61,179 bases of DNA from Cetobacterium somerae ATCC BAA-474. GTDB taxonomy: Bacteria; Fusobacteriota; Fusobacteriia; Fusobacteriales; Fusobacteriaceae. The number at the start of each line of letters is the position of its first letter. Position 1 is the first letter of the stretch. Shown here piece by piece: positions 22,871 to 32,570 of this stretch. The stretch covers positions 1 to 61,179 of the forward strand of contig NZ_KI518116.1 of assembly GCF_000479045.1 (NCBI RefSeq), given 5' to 3'. A program made the translations under genes and the position numbers. Below the pieces are notes generated by a model. The model was not told where the DNA came from and did no database searches. It saw only the letters and a program-made list of their open reading frames with translations.

Positions 22871-25715
22871 ATTTTTTATACTTACTTATTGTTTCTAAGT
22901 TTGGATTTAATAGAATTTTTTCTACTCCCTCTTTATTTATAAAAGGTTCTATCTCATTTATAAATCTAACTATACTCAAAGAGTCTGCACCTAATTCATA
23001 AAAATTCCAATTCACTTTATTTTTATCTATTTTTATCTCTAATATCTCTTCCCAAATTTTGATAATCTTTTTTTCAAAACTTGATAATGACACCTCATCT
23101 ATATTATCTTTAAAATCTTTTTGTCCTAACTCTTTAAGTTTTTTTAAATCTAATTTTCCATTAGAATTTAGTGGAAACTCATCAATTTCAAAGAAAGCAT
23201 ATGGTATCATATATTCTGGTAACTTTTCTTTAAGATTTTTTAAAAGTTCTTTTTGATCTATTTTTCCAATATAATATGCTAACAAAGCATTTTTAGATGA
23301 GTTAGGAACAACTCTACACCCTACTACTGATGGATATTCCTCTATCTTTTTTTCAATCTCTTCTAACTCTATACGATAACCTCTAATTTTAACTTGGAAA
23401 TCTTTTCTTTCTAAAAACTCCAAATCATTATCTTTATTTATTCTACATAGATCTCCTGATTTATAAAATCTTTTATTTTCTAAGTATATAAATTTATCTG
23501 TAGTCTCTTTTAAGTTATTATAATATCCTTTTGCTAAACAGTCTCCACCTATAAATAGTTCTCCCATATTTTCATTAGTATCAATCTCTAAATAAAGATC
23601 AATATTATCTAAAGGTTTTCCTATTGGCAATCCCTCTCCTATATAAGTTTTATTTTTATCAAAAATATGGTATATACACCCCACTGTAGCTTCTGTTGGT
23701 CCATATTCATTAACTATTTTACAACTATCACCTAAAATATCTTGAGCTTTTTTAGCTGTACTTACCTTTAACTGTTCTCCACCTACAATTACTAACTTAA
23801 ACCTATCCTTTTTTATATTATATTTTGAAATAATTTCCAAGTGAGTTGGTGTCATTTTTACACTATTCATTTTACTATTTTCAAAAATATTTTTTAAAGT
23901 TATTGGTGTAATTTTCTCATTAAAAAACTCTATTTTCCCACCTGCTAGTAATGTTGTAAAAATCGCTGTTATAGATAAATCAAAGGATATTGATGTGAAA
24001 AAACCAAATATACTTTTCTCTGTTATCCCATATTTTTCAATGCAGTTAGATATATAGTTACAAAGTGTACCATATGTTATTTCTACACCTTTAGGCTTTC
24101 CTGTGCTTCCTGAAGTGTAAATAGTATAAATAACATCTTCATTTTTATATTCTGTAAACTCTTTAAAATTTAGATTATTTAGAGTATCTTCTTCTAAAAT
24201 AAACTCTAAAGATTCTAACAATATCTTACTTGCTGAGCTCTCCTTTATATAATCTACTCTTTCTTTTGGGTACTCTGGATCTATTGGTATAAATACAGCT
24301 CCTACTTTTATACATGCTAATATAGAGATTAAATAACTTGAGTCTCTTTTTGTTGATATAGAAACTCTGTCTCCCTTGTTAACTCCTATTTTTTTCAAAT
24401 AATTAGCTACTTTTGAAGCACCAATAAATATATCTCTATAACTTATTTCTTTATTATTCTCTAAAGTTAAAATATCTTCTTGATCAGATTTTTTAAAAAT
24501 ATCTTTAAATACATCAACTTTTTTTACCTCTTTATTACCTTTAATCTCAACTTTCACTCTATTTAAAAGAGTATCTTTTAACTTTTCTAAATACTCCTCT
24601 AATTTCTCCTCTTCATAGTTATCTTCATAATACCCAACTGTTATTATAGTTTTATTCTCTAACTCAGTTATTACAAAAGATAATGGAACTAGTGGTGTTA
24701 TTACTGGTAGTGCATAAACTTTTTCTGGTATAAAATATTTTGTTTTATAATTTTGTAAATCAATTCTACCTAAATTTGATATTACCGCTGTTGTTGCAGT
24801 TTTTTCTTGCCTATTATAATTAAAAATTGTATATTTTAATCCCAATCTTAAAATATCCATTGGAATATTCTCAAATATAAAATACTCCTTTGGTGAATAT
24901 TCTATATCTTCATTTTTTAATATTGTATTTATTAAATCTTTATTTATCTCTTGCCAATTTTCACTTGTAGTTTCTAAATACATGGGTAGTGATAGATTTC
25001 CAGTATTTAATTTTTCTTCTGGAAACTTTTCTCTTATATCTCTTGTTATTATAAATCTACTTTTAGAATCTTCACTTAAACTCTGAATACCACCTATTAA
25101 TTTAGCTGTTATACTATTTATTTTTTCATCAAGCTCAATTTTTTTAGAGATTGGATCTGTAATTTTATAAGATACTCTATCTTTTAGTGGTGAATATTTT
25201 CCAACTGTTACTATGTCGCTATTTTTCTTAATTCCACTATCTTTTAGTAAATCTATGTCTCTCACTTTAGAAGAAAACTTTTCAACCTCTAAATTATTAA
25301 GCTCTTTAAAAATTGCTTCAATCCAAATTCCTTGTCCTTTTCCATCCATCACTCCATGGTGAGTTCGAAATATAATTGTTATTTTATCAAATTCATTAAG
25401 ATAGTATATTTCACAGGCTACATCTTTAGTTAAATCGATCTTTCTTTTCATTAACTCTTTAAAATCTTTTCCCACATCTTTTCTTTGAATCTTGATAACT
25501 TTTGGACAGAGTTTTGAATCTACCCAAAATCCATTTTTTAATTTAAATCTACTTTCAGGATATATCTCACTAACTTTATTAACTGCTTTTTGAAAAACAT
25601 CTATTTTTATATCCCCTCTTCCCTCTACAATCCTATTTATTACAAAAGAGTTATAGTTTTTTTCAAATGCTAGATACATTCTCTCATTAGGAGATAACTT
25701 TCTTTTATTCATCAT
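22869..25715 (-). CDS. Single-module nonribosomal peptide synthetase-like protein (C-A-PCP)
   Basis: A 948-residue protein with three parts. A condensation/acyltransferase-like domain (1-390) has an intact HHGVMDG at 119-125. An adenylation domain (about 410-860) has A3 TSGSTGKPKG (534-543), A5 NEYGPTEATVG, A7 YKSGDL, A8 IRGYRIE and A10 NGKLDL with Lys854. A carrier domain has LGADSLS with Ser912 for the phosphopantetheine arm. No thioesterase or reductase follows. Hand alignment to GrsA gives the specificity residues D579 L580 T583 K620 I643 G645 E670 V678 G679 K854, close to the published asparagine code (DLTKLGEVGK). It likely joins an acyl donor to asparagine. It overlaps the DUF2147 gene by 4 nt. 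No phosphopantetheinyl transferase is in the window. Confidence 0.85.
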   Translation of the reverse strand: MMNKRKLSPNERMYLAFEKNYNSFVINRIVEGRGDIKIDVFQKAVNKVSEIYPESRFKLKNGFWVDSKLCPKVIKIQRKDVGKDFKELMKRKIDLTKDVACEIYYLNEFDKITIIFRTHHGVMDGKGQGIWIEAIFKELNNLEVEKFSSKVRDIDLLKDSGIKKNSDIVTVGKYSPLKDRVSYKITDPISKKIELDEKINSITAKLIGGIQSLSEDSKSRFIITRDIREKFPEEKLNTGNLSLPMYLETTSENWQEINKDLINTILKNEDIEYSPKEYFIFENIPMDILRLGLKYTIFNYNRQEKTATTAVISNLGRIDLQNYKTKYFIPEKVYALPVITPLVPLSFVITELENKTIITVGYYEDNYEEEKLEEYLEKLKDTLLNRVKVEIKGNKEVKKVDVFKDIFKKSDQEDILTLENNKEISYRDIFIGASKVANYLKKIGVNKGDRVSISTKRDSSYLISILACIKVGAVFIPIDPEYPKERVDYIKESSASKILLESLEFILEEDTLNNLNFKEFTEYKNEDVIYTIYTSGSTGKPKGVEITYGTLCNYISNCIEKYGITEKSIFGFFTSISFDLSITAIFTTLLAGGKIEFFNEKITPITLKNIFENSKMNSVKMTPTHLEIISKYNIKKDRFKLVIVGGEQLKVSTAKKAQDILGDSCKIVNEYGPTEATVGCIYHIFDKNKTYIGEGLPIGKPLDNIDLYLEIDTNENMGELFIGGDCLAKGYYNNLKETTDKFIYLENKRFYKSGDLCRINKDNDLEFLERKDFQVKIRGYRIELEEIEKKIEEYPSVVGCRVVPNSSKNALLAYYIGKIDQKELLKNLKEKLPEYMIPYAFFEIDEFPLNSNGKLDLKKLKELGQKDFKDNIDEVSLSSFEKKIIKIWEEILEIKIDKNKVNWNFYELGADSLSIVRFINEIEPFINKEGVEKILLNPNLETISKYKK

Positions 25716-26158
25716 AATTTTTCATCACCATATTTTTTTATGTACTCTTTATCTATTTTTTTCCAAACTCTCTTAGCTCCCAATATTCCATGAGGATCAA
25801 GTGAACCTTTTAATATAAATTTATTACCTTCAAGTTTTACAGAGGCATAATATTCTCTTGAACTTTTTGGATCTATTATTCGCCCCTTTTTGTATGTTAC
25901 ATCATCAACTTTTTGAAAATCTTTTACTAACTCAAAATCTATTATCTCATCTTTATTTGTATAACTTATTATATTAAAATTTTTATCAACTGTCGCTATA
26001 TACTTTATTTTTCCTATATATGTATTTTTTTCCTTTTCTATTAAAACAATGGCTTCCTTTCCATTTTTTCCCTCTTGAGTCATCCAATATCCTAAAATTG
26101 AATTAGCAAATAACATATTTCCTACAATCATAAAAAGTATTATAATTCTCATTTTCAC
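25712..26158 (-). CDS. Exported DUF2147-family protein
   Basis: A 148-residue protein with a signal peptide (cleavage probably after MLFANS) and the DUF2147 pattern: LGYWMTQEGKNGKEAIVLIEKEK, then a GKIKYI strand and a late GRIIDPKSSREYYASVKLEGNKFILKGS. The family forms small periplasmic beta-sheet proteins without a defined role. Its stop overlaps the NRPS start (ATGATGA), so the two are translationally coupled. A role in handling or exporting the NRPS product at the envelope is possible but unproven. Confidence 0.8.
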   Translation of the reverse strand: MKMRIIILFMIVGNMLFANSILGYWMTQEGKNGKEAIVLIEKEKNTYIGKIKYIATVDKNFNIISYTNKDEIIDFELVKDFQKVDDVTYKKGRIIDPKSSREYYASVKLEGNKFILKGSLDPHGILGAKRVWKKIDKEYIKKYGDEKL

Positions 26159-26316
26159 AAACTCCTTTTATTTTTAATAACTTAATATTATAACTTATAG
26201 TTACATATAGTAATATTAGAAATACTTTACGCTTTTCTTTTCTATTATTTTTCTAATAGCTTTATCTATCTTTTTATGATATAATTTTCCGTTAAAATAT
26301 ATTTTAGGAGGTTCTT

Positions 26317-27201
26317 TTGAAAAAAACTTTAGTATTGCTAATCACTTTTATTTTTAATAGTATTTTACTTATCTCTTCTGATAATTCTTTACATAATAAA
26401 TCTATGTTTCCTTTACTTGGAGACGAAGCTCGTAAAATGGGGTATGAACTTCCAAATCCTTATGGAATAAATGTTATATATGTAGATATGAAACAAGATG
26501 TTGATATTAAAGAGATTAACTTAACAGGAACCATTGGAAAATTAGATATTGGAAAAAGTTTAAATCTTAATGCAGATAAAGCTAAAACAGTTAATACAAA
26601 TAAACTGGTTAAAGCTGACATTTGGGTTTTCCCTTTTTTAAATGTTTATGGAATTTTAGGAAAAACAAAAGGACATTCTACAGCTAATGTCAATGGAACT
26701 TTCTTTTTACCATCTATCTTTCCAACTGGAAAACCTATTCCTATACCTATTAAAGATGTTGATTTTACTTTAAGATATGAAGGAACTACTTATGGAGTTG
26801 GAACTGTTTTAGCTGGAGGGTATAAAAATTTCTTCTCTCTTGTTGATTTCAACTATACTAACACTACTTTAAATATTATTGAGGGAGATATCTCGGCTTT
26901 TGTTGTTTCTCCAAAAGTTGGTTATAACTTTGACTTTTATAACACTAAAAACTCTATTTGGATTGGAACTATGTATCAAAATATTACCCAAACTTTAAAA
27001 GGAGATATCAATACACTTGGAATTCTTCCACCTGGAATCAATGTTAAAAATGGAAAATTTGAAGTAAAAGAGAGTACTTCATCTCCTTGGAACAATGTTA
27101 TTGGTTTTAGAAGTGAAATAAATAAATCAGTTGAATTTACAACTGAAGTTGGTTTTGGAAAGAGAAAGAGTGTAACTCTCTCTTTAGGATATAGATTTTA
27201 A
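26317..27201 (+). CDS. Outer-membrane beta-barrel protein of unknown function
   Basis: A 294-residue protein starting at TTG behind TAGGAGG. A signal peptide is followed by alternating beta strands and the C-terminal aromatic ending LGYRF typical of outer-membrane barrels inserted by BamA. I do not recognise a specific family. It is divergent from the DUF2147-NRPS pair and shares an intergenic region of 158 nt with it, so the two units may be co-regulated. A channel for import or export is one possibility. Confidence 0.75.
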   Translation: MKKTLVLLITFIFNSILLISSDNSLHNKSMFPLLGDEARKMGYELPNPYGINVIYVDMKQDVDIKEINLTGTIGKLDIGKSLNLNADKAKTVNTNKLVKADIWVFPFLNVYGILGKTKGHSTANVNGTFFLPSIFPTGKPIPIPIKDVDFTLRYEGTTYGVGTVLAGGYKNFFSLVDFNYTNTTLNIIEGDISAFVVSPKVGYNFDFYNTKNSIWIGTMYQNITQTLKGDINTLGILPPGINVKNGKFEVKESTSSPWNNVIGFRSEINKSVEFTTEVGFGKRKSVTLSLGYRF

Positions 27202-27229
27202 AAAAAAGCTGAATCTCTTCAGCTTTTTT
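27202..27229. terminator. Bidirectional terminator between convergent genes
   Basis: AAAAAAGCTGAA-TCTC-TTCAGCTTTTTT ends both the outer-membrane protein gene (plus) and the MscS gene (minus). Confidence 0.9.
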
Positions 27230-28091
27230 ATTTATCAACATTATTTAAATGAACATCCATTTGTGGGAATGGTATGCTTATATTCTCTCTATCTAAAGCA
27301 CCTTTAATTCCATTTAATGTTTCCTTATAAACTGTCCAGTAGTGCTCATTTGTTGTCCAACCTTTTAAAGCTATATTTATAGAACTGTCTGCATAGGCAT
27401 CTACATGGCTATATACAGGAGGATCTGTTAAAACTAAAGGATTACTTCTTAAAAGTTTTTCTAAAGCCTCTCTAGCTACATCTAAATCTGCATCGTAAGA
27501 TACTCCTATTATAAATTTTAATCTTCTAATTGGTGTTTTTGTATAGTTTATTACTTTATTTGAGACAATAGAACCATTTGGAACTATTACTAAATCATTA
27601 TTATGAGTTCTAACTGTAGTAGAAAAAATATCAATATCGTATACATATCCCATCTCTCCAGCTATATTTACTTCATCTCCAACTTTATATGTTTTAAATA
27701 TCAAAACAATTATTCCACCTGCAAAGTTTGATAGGTTATCCTTTAATGCTAAACCAACACCTATTCCCAATGTTCCAAAGAATGCAAGTAAACTACTCTC
27801 TTTTACTCCCATAATCAAAAGGCAAATTGTTATTAATGTAGCGTGTAATCCCACATATAAAATTGATCTAATAAAACTTCTAAGAGATGGATCTATTACA
27901 TTCTCTTTTTTAGCTTTATTATAAATTGGCGCTATTTTTTTTACTAACTTTAAAACAAAATAGTATATCCCTATACAGATAAATAGTTTTATTATGAAAA
28001 ATAAAAACTCCACTGTAAAATTGACAAAAATATTTTTATCAACTAAGTGATTTAAAACTTCTTCCACAAAACTTTGTGACTTAACTTCCAC
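27228..28091 (-). CDS. mscS: Small-conductance mechanosensitive channel (MscS family)
   Basis: An inner-membrane channel that releases solutes under hypo-osmotic stress. It has three N-terminal hydrophobic helices; the pore-lining TM3 is LLAFFGTLGIGVGLALKDNLSNFAGG, with the Gly/Ala packing pattern and the LKDNLSN kink. The cytosolic beta domain follows (YKVGDEVNIAGEMGYV, VPNGSIVSN) and the ending IPFPQMDVHLN is standard. At 287 residues it equals the E. coli protein. Confidence 0.93.
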   Translation of the reverse strand: MEVKSQSFVEEVLNHLVDKNIFVNFTVEFLFFIIKLFICIGIYYFVLKLVKKIAPIYNKAKKENVIDPSLRSFIRSILYVGLHATLITICLLIMGVKESSLLAFFGTLGIGVGLALKDNLSNFAGGIIVLIFKTYKVGDEVNIAGEMGYVYDIDIFSTTVRTHNNDLVIVPNGSIVSNKVINYTKTPIRRLKFIIGVSYDADLDVAREALEKLLRSNPLVLTDPPVYSHVDAYADSSINIALKGWTTNEHYWTVYKETLNGIKGALDRENISIPFPQMDVHLNNVDK

Positions 28092-28181
28092 TTTTTTCCT
28101 CCTAAATATTATATCTTTTAAATTTTTTAAACTAAATAAATTCTACAGATGAAACAAATTTTATTTATTACTACATAATAA

Positions 28182-28219
28182 AATCCTCTATCTTTTAAAT
28201 TTTTAAAAGACAAAGGATT
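28182..28219 (-). terminator. Intrinsic terminator of the carbonic anhydrase gene
   Basis: On the minus strand AATCCTTTGTCTTTTAA pairs along 17 positions (two G-T) with TTAAAAGATAGAGGATT, followed by TTATT. It begins 6 nt after the stop codon. Confidence 0.75.
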
Positions 28220-28224
28220 AGTTA

Positions 28225-28863
28225 TTAAACTTGATACTCTTTAGGTATTATTCCTTTTGATTTCCAATCTTCTATTGGAATCTCTATTTCAACTATCTTT
28301 CCACTTCTAATATCTAAAACCCATCCATGAACTCTTGGATATTTTCCATTTTCAATTCTATTTCTTATAACTGATAATTCAAATATATGTTTAAGTTGCT
28401 CTAATACGTTTAACTCTGTTAATCTATCTAACCTTTCCTGTTCAGTTGCTAGATTTTCTAACTCCTCTTTATGCTCTACCTCTATCTTTTTTATTGGCAT
28501 TAACCAACTTGATATTATTGAAGAGTGTCTGCACTTATCATGAGCTGTTTTAATTCCTCCGCACTCGTAGTGACCAGAAACTATTATATGCTCCACTTCT
28601 AACTGTTCAACTGCATACTCCAAAGTTGCTAAAAAATTCATATCATTAGAAAATACTTGATTAGCTATATTTCTATGAATAAAAAAACTTCCAGGTTCAC
28701 TTTGAGTAAATGTGTCAATAGGCATTCTACTATCTGAGCATCCTATATATAGAAATGGTGGATTTTGTCCCTTCGAAAGATTTTTAAAATAATCTTTGTC
28801 TAAATCCAATCTTTTTTCAACCCATTCTAAATTTGCTTCTAATAATTCATTATAATTTTGCAT
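28225..28863 (-). CDS. Beta-class carbonic anhydrase
   Basis: A zinc enzyme interconverting CO2 and bicarbonate in the cytoplasm. The CSDSRMP motif gives Cys42 and the Asp44/Arg46 dyad, and HYECGG gives His98 and Cys101, completing the zinc site. At 212 residues it matches the can/cynT group. An AGGAG site precedes the ATG. It stands as a single gene next to mscS. Confidence 0.94.
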   Translation of the reverse strand: MQNYNELLEANLEWVEKRLDLDKDYFKNLSKGQNPPFLYIGCSDSRMPIDTFTQSEPGSFFIHRNIANQVFSNDMNFLATLEYAVEQLEVEHIIVSGHYECGGIKTAHDKCRHSSIISSWLMPIKKIEVEHKEELENLATEQERLDRLTELNVLEQLKHIFELSVIRNRIENGKYPRVHGWVLDIRSGKIVEIEIPIEDWKSKGIIPKEYQV

Positions 28864-28954
28864 TTCTCCTCCTTAAAACCTATATAGAGTATTACCTACA
28901 TTTTACTATATTTCACAAAATATTTCTACCTTTTTAGTGGCTTATTTCCTTTAG

Positions 28955-28981
28955 TTTCATATATGGAATTTTTTTATGAAA
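28955..28981. promoter_or_regulatory. Inverted repeat upstream of eda, candidate operator
   Basis: TTTCATA and TATGAAA arms are separated by 13 nt and adjoin a TTGACA -35-like hexamer (28982-28987), about 75 nt before the aldolase start. A matching -10 is poor. An IclR-type regulator is encoded at 33084; a link is speculative. Confidence 0.3.
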
Positions 28982-29053
28982 TTGACATTGTTTATAAACC
29001 ACTATTTTTATAAAATTAAGTCAACTAATAAAAGAAATATAGGGGGTTTACAA

Positions 29054-29692
29054 ATGTTAAAAAAACATGAAATTATAGATAGAATTATAAACACTGGTGT
29101 TGTTGCAGTTGTTAGAGCTGAGAATTTAGAGGAAGCTAAGCGTGTTTCTAATGCTTGTATCGCTGGTGGAGTTAATGCAATTGAAGTAACTTATACTGTA
29201 CCTGGAGCAACTGAGGTTATTAGAGAACTTTCTAAGGAGTTCCCTGGAGACGATTTTATAATTGGTGCAGGAACTGTTTTAGATACAGAAACTGCTAGAC
29301 TTGCTATTTTAGCTGGAGCAAAATATATCGTTTCTCCTGGATTTGATGCTGAAACTGCTAAACTTTGTAACAGATATGCTATTCCATACATGCCAGGATG
29401 TATGACTATTACTGAAATGATTAAAGCTATGGAATTAGGTTGTGACATCATTAAACTTTTCCCAGGAAGCGCTTTTGGACCTGACTTTATTAAAGCTGTT
29501 AAAGCACCTTTACCTCAAGCTAATATTATGCCTACAGGTGGAGTTTCTATCGAAAACGTTGATCAATGGATTAAAAACGGAGTTGTAGCTGTTGGTGTTG
29601 GTGGAAAGTTAGCTACTGGACCTAGCGAAGAGATTACTGCTACTGCAAAAGCTTTCATAGCTAAAGTTAAAAAGGTTAGAGAGGAGATCTAA
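29054..29692 (+). CDS. eda: KDPG / 4-hydroxy-2-oxoglutarate aldolase
   Basis: A class I aldolase splitting 2-keto-3-deoxy-6-phosphogluconate into pyruvate and glyceraldehyde-3-phosphate. The Schiff-base lysine lies in GCDIIKLFPGSAFGP, and the N-terminal EVTYTVPGA and GAGTVLDTE segments are typical. I start at 29054 (MLKKHEII), preceded by AGGGGG; an ATG 26 codons earlier lacks a site and adds unrelated residues. KDG kinase follows 2 nt later, so the pair turns 2-keto-3-deoxygluconate from uronates into central metabolites. Confidence 0.93.
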   Translation: MLKKHEIIDRIINTGVVAVVRAENLEEAKRVSNACIAGGVNAIEVTYTVPGATEVIRELSKEFPGDDFIIGAGTVLDTETARLAILAGAKYIVSPGFDAETAKLCNRYAIPYMPGCMTITEMIKAMELGCDIIKLFPGSAFGPDFIKAVKAPLPQANIMPTGGVSIENVDQWIKNGVVAVGVGGKLATGPSEEITATAKAFIAKVKKVREEI

Positions 29693-29694
29693 TT

Positions 29695-30684
29695 ATGAGT
29701 AAAATCGTAACTCTTGGAGAGATTATGTTACGTCTTTCCACTGAAAATAATAATAGATTTATTCAAAGTAATACATTTAGAGCTGACTATGGTGGTGGAG
29801 AAGCTAACGTAGCTGTTTCTCTTGCAAACTTTGGAATAGAATCTGAATATGTTACTAAACTACCTAACAATCCACTTTCTGATTCTATCTTTAGATACTT
29901 AAAAGCTAACGGAGTTGAAACAAAAAATATAGTTCTTGGTGGAGAAAGACTTGGAACTTACTACCTAGAAGTTGGAACAAGTGTTAGAGCATCATCAGTT
30001 ATTTATGATAGAAAATACTCATCATTTTCTACTTTAAACTATAACGAATTACAAATAGAATCTATTCTAAAAGATTGTAAAATACTACACCTTTCTGGAA
30101 TTACACCTGCTCTTTCTGAAAATTGTAAAGAGCTTACTATTAAAATTATGGAAAAAGCCAAAGAGATGGGAGTTTTAATTAGTTTTGATTTTAACTACAG
30201 AGGAAAACTTTGGACTTTAGATGAAGCTTCTCCTGTTTTAACAAGTTATCTTCCATATATAGATATCTGTTTTGCTGGTATTCTAGATGCTAAAAACATT
30301 ATGAAGTTAGGAGATCATTCTGATTTAAATGAATATTATAAAGAGATTACAAAAAAATATCCAAATATAAAATATCTACTTTCTACAAAACGTGAAACTC
30401 ACTCAGTTAATGAAAACTCTTTAACTGGTTTCATCTTTAAAGAGGGGGAACTTATAGCTTCACCTAGATATACTTTCCAAATTGTTGATAGAGTTGGTGG
30501 AGGAGATGCTTTCGCTGCTGGAGCTCTTTTTGGAATCTATAATAACCATTCACCTAAAGATATTGTAGATTTTGCAACTGCAGCATCTGTTTATAAGCAC
30601 ACTGTAAGAGGTGATGCAAACTTAGTTTCAAAAGATGAAATTTATAACATCATCAATAATGGTATTTCAACTGTTTCAAGATAA
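29695..30684 (+). CDS. kdgK: 2-keto-3-deoxygluconate kinase (PfkB family)
   Basis: A ribokinase-like sugar kinase of 329 residues. It has the N-terminal substrate motif YGGGEANVAVSLANFG and the C-terminal catalytic motif DRVGGGDAFAAGALFG with the base Asp. Pairing with the KDPG aldolase gene identifies the substrate as 2-keto-3-deoxygluconate. No uronate isomerase or dehydratase genes are present in the window. Confidence 0.9.
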   Translation: MSKIVTLGEIMLRLSTENNNRFIQSNTFRADYGGGEANVAVSLANFGIESEYVTKLPNNPLSDSIFRYLKANGVETKNIVLGGERLGTYYLEVGTSVRASSVIYDRKYSSFSTLNYNELQIESILKDCKILHLSGITPALSENCKELTIKIMEKAKEMGVLISFDFNYRGKLWTLDEASPVLTSYLPYIDICFAGILDAKNIMKLGDHSDLNEYYKEITKKYPNIKYLLSTKRETHSVNENSLTGFIFKEGELIASPRYTFQIVDRVGGGDAFAAGALFGIYNNHSPKDIVDFATAASVYKHTVRGDANLVSKDEIYNIINNGISTVSR

Positions 30685-30692
30685 TATATAAA

Positions 30693-30725
30693 AAAATGGT
30701 AAGAAACTCATCTCTTACCATTTTT
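30693..30725. terminator. Bidirectional terminator between kdgK and hcp
   Basis: AAAATGGTAAGA pairs with TCTTACCATTTT; T runs on both strands let it end both convergent transcripts. Confidence 0.85.
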
Positions 30726-30736
30726 ATTTTCATTTT

Positions 30737-32404
30737 TTAGAAATTCTTTAAATCCTCTTCTACTGTTGAAATAGTTCCAATATTAAAGTTATCTATTAAA
30801 ACTTTTAAAACATTTCCTGATAAAAATGCTGGAATTGTTGGTCCTAAATGGATATTTTTAACTCCTAAGTGTAATAATGCTAGTAAAACTATTACAGCTT
30901 TTTGCTCATACCAAGCTATATTATAAGCAATTGGTAACTCATTTATATCATTTAATTGGAATACCTCTTTCAATTTTAAAGCTATTAATGCTAATGAGTA
31001 TGAATCATTACATTGTCCTGCATCTAAAACTCTTGGAATTCCACCAATATCCCCTAAATTTAATTTATTATATTTATACTTTGCACAACCTGCTGTTAAA
31101 ATAACTGTATCTTTTGGTAAATTAGCTGCAAACTCTGTATAATAATCTCTTGATTTCATTCTTCCGTCGCATCCTGCCATTACATAGAATCTTCTAATAG
31201 CTCCAGATTTTACTGCATCTACAACTTTATCAGCTAGTGCAAATACTTGATTATGTGCAAAACCACCTATAATTTTTCCTGTTTCAATCTCTGTTGGTGC
31301 TTTACATGTTTTAGCTAATGCTATAACTTCTGAGAAATCTTTTTTTCCATCTTTTTCTTCAACTCTTTTCCATCCTGGGAATCCAGTTGCATTTGTTGTA
31401 AATACTTTTCCTTCATATGAAGCCCCAGCTTTTGGAGGTACTATACAGTTTGTTGTAAATACAACAGGACCATTAAATGTTTCAAACTCCTCTTTTTGTT
31501 TCCACCATGCATTTCCATAGTTTCCAGCTAAATGTTTATATTTTTTTAACTCTGGATAATAGTGAGCTGGTAACATCTCTGAGTGAGTATATACATCTAC
31601 TCCTGTTCCTTCTGTTTGCTCTAAAAGTTGAACTATATCATTCAAGTCATGACCTGATATTAAAATTCCAGGATTATTTCTAACTCCAATATTTACCTCT
31701 GTTATCTCTGGATTTCCAAATTTTCCTGTATTAGCAGAATCTAGCAACGCCATTACATCTACTCCAAATTTTCCTGTTTCTAAAGTTAATCCTACTAAAC
31801 CTCCTAACTCGATTGAATCATCTAAAGTTGAAACTAAAGCTTTTTCTATAAACATAACTATTTCTGATTTCTCATATCCTAAATTTACAGAGTGCTCATA
31901 ATATGCTGCCATACCTTTTAAACCATAAGTTATAACCTCTCTTAAAGATCTTACATCTTCATTTTCAGTTGAAAGTACCCCAATAGTTAAAGCTTTTTTA
32001 TTCATATCCTCTATTGTTTTTACTGTAAATGTTGTTGCATCATGATTTTTTAATCTTTTTATATCTAATCCAAAATTATCCAATTGAGTTTTTACTTTAT
32101 CTCTAATTTCTAATCCTTTTAAAATCTCTTTAGATATCATCTCATCATCAAAATTTGCATTTGTTATCGTTATAAATAAAGAGTTTGTTATATAATAGTC
32201 AATCTCTGAATTCAACTCTTTATTTTCTAATCTACTTTCTAAAGATAAATTCTCTCTCAAAATAGATATACCTTTTGCTGTATAAATAAGTAAATCTTGA
32301 AGATTTGATGTAGTTGGTTTCTTTCCACAAACTCCCACTACTGAGCAGCCTTTATTTCCTGCTGTTTCTTGACATTGAAAACAAAACATCGGTATTTTTT
32401 CCAT
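30737..32404 (-). CDS. hcp: Hybrid-cluster protein (hydroxylamine/NO-detoxifying reductase)
   Basis: Hcp holds a [4Fe-4S] cluster and a hybrid Fe-S-O cluster. It reduces hydroxylamine in vitro and nitric oxide in cells. The N-terminal cysteines C8, C11, C20 and C26 follow the class I spacing of strict anaerobes. Hybrid-cluster ligand segments are visible as [27 protein letters not shown] and AGQCNDSYS. Its length is 555 residues. A CRP/FNR-type palindrome sits at -41.5 from the predicted start site, indicating activation by a regulator such as HcpR. No hcr reductase partner is next to it. Confidence 0.95.
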   Translation of the reverse strand: MEKIPMFCFQCQETAGNKGCSVVGVCGKKPTTSNLQDLLIYTAKGISILRENLSLESRLENKELNSEIDYYITNSLFITITNANFDDEMISKEILKGLEIRDKVKTQLDNFGLDIKRLKNHDATTFTVKTIEDMNKKALTIGVLSTENEDVRSLREVITYGLKGMAAYYEHSVNLGYEKSEIVMFIEKALVSTLDDSIELGGLVGLTLETGKFGVDVMALLDSANTGKFGNPEITEVNIGVRNNPGILISGHDLNDIVQLLEQTEGTGVDVYTHSEMLPAHYYPELKKYKHLAGNYGNAWWKQKEEFETFNGPVVFTTNCIVPPKAGASYEGKVFTTNATGFPGWKRVEEKDGKKDFSEVIALAKTCKAPTEIETGKIIGGFAHNQVFALADKVVDAVKSGAIRRFYVMAGCDGRMKSRDYYTEFAANLPKDTVILTAGCAKYKYNKLNLGDIGGIPRVLDAGQCNDSYSLALIALKLKEVFQLNDINELPIAYNIAWYEQKAVIVLLALLHLGVKNIHLGPTIPAFLSGNVLKVLIDNFNIGTISTVEEDLKNF

Positions 32405-32438
32405 TAATATCTCTCCCTCTTTTTTAATTCATAAGTGG

Positions 32439-32481
32439 ATTATATCAGTATAGTTATTTTTTTTCTGTAACATATGTTACA
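32439..32481 (-). promoter_or_regulatory. hcp promoter with CRP/FNR-type activator site
   Basis: TGTAACATATGTTACA (32466-32481) is a perfect 16-bp palindrome. On the minus strand it lies upstream of a TATAAT -10 (32439-32444). With transcription starting near 32432 the operator centre falls at -41.5, the standard class II position for a CRP/FNR activator. No good -35 is present, as expected when an activator replaces it. HcpR of anaerobes is the likely regulator, and its gene is not in the window. Confidence 0.75.
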
Positions 32482-32570
32482 AACTCAACTTTTTTTCTAG
32501 TAGATTTTTTATATTTAAGGTATAATCAGTTTATACTAATGAAAATATTCTTTTTATAGGAGGAGATTTT

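Noticed and set aside
26189-26205. Second CRP/FNR-type site (TATAAC-TTATA-GTTACA) near the DUF2147 promoter
   Set aside because: Spacer is 5 nt rather than 4 and the arms are imperfect compared with the hcp palindrome; likely chance in an A/T-rich gap.
28976-29053. Extended N-terminus of the KDPG aldolase
   Set aside because: The added residues do not fit the family, and the AGGGGG site directly precedes the internal ATG at 29054.
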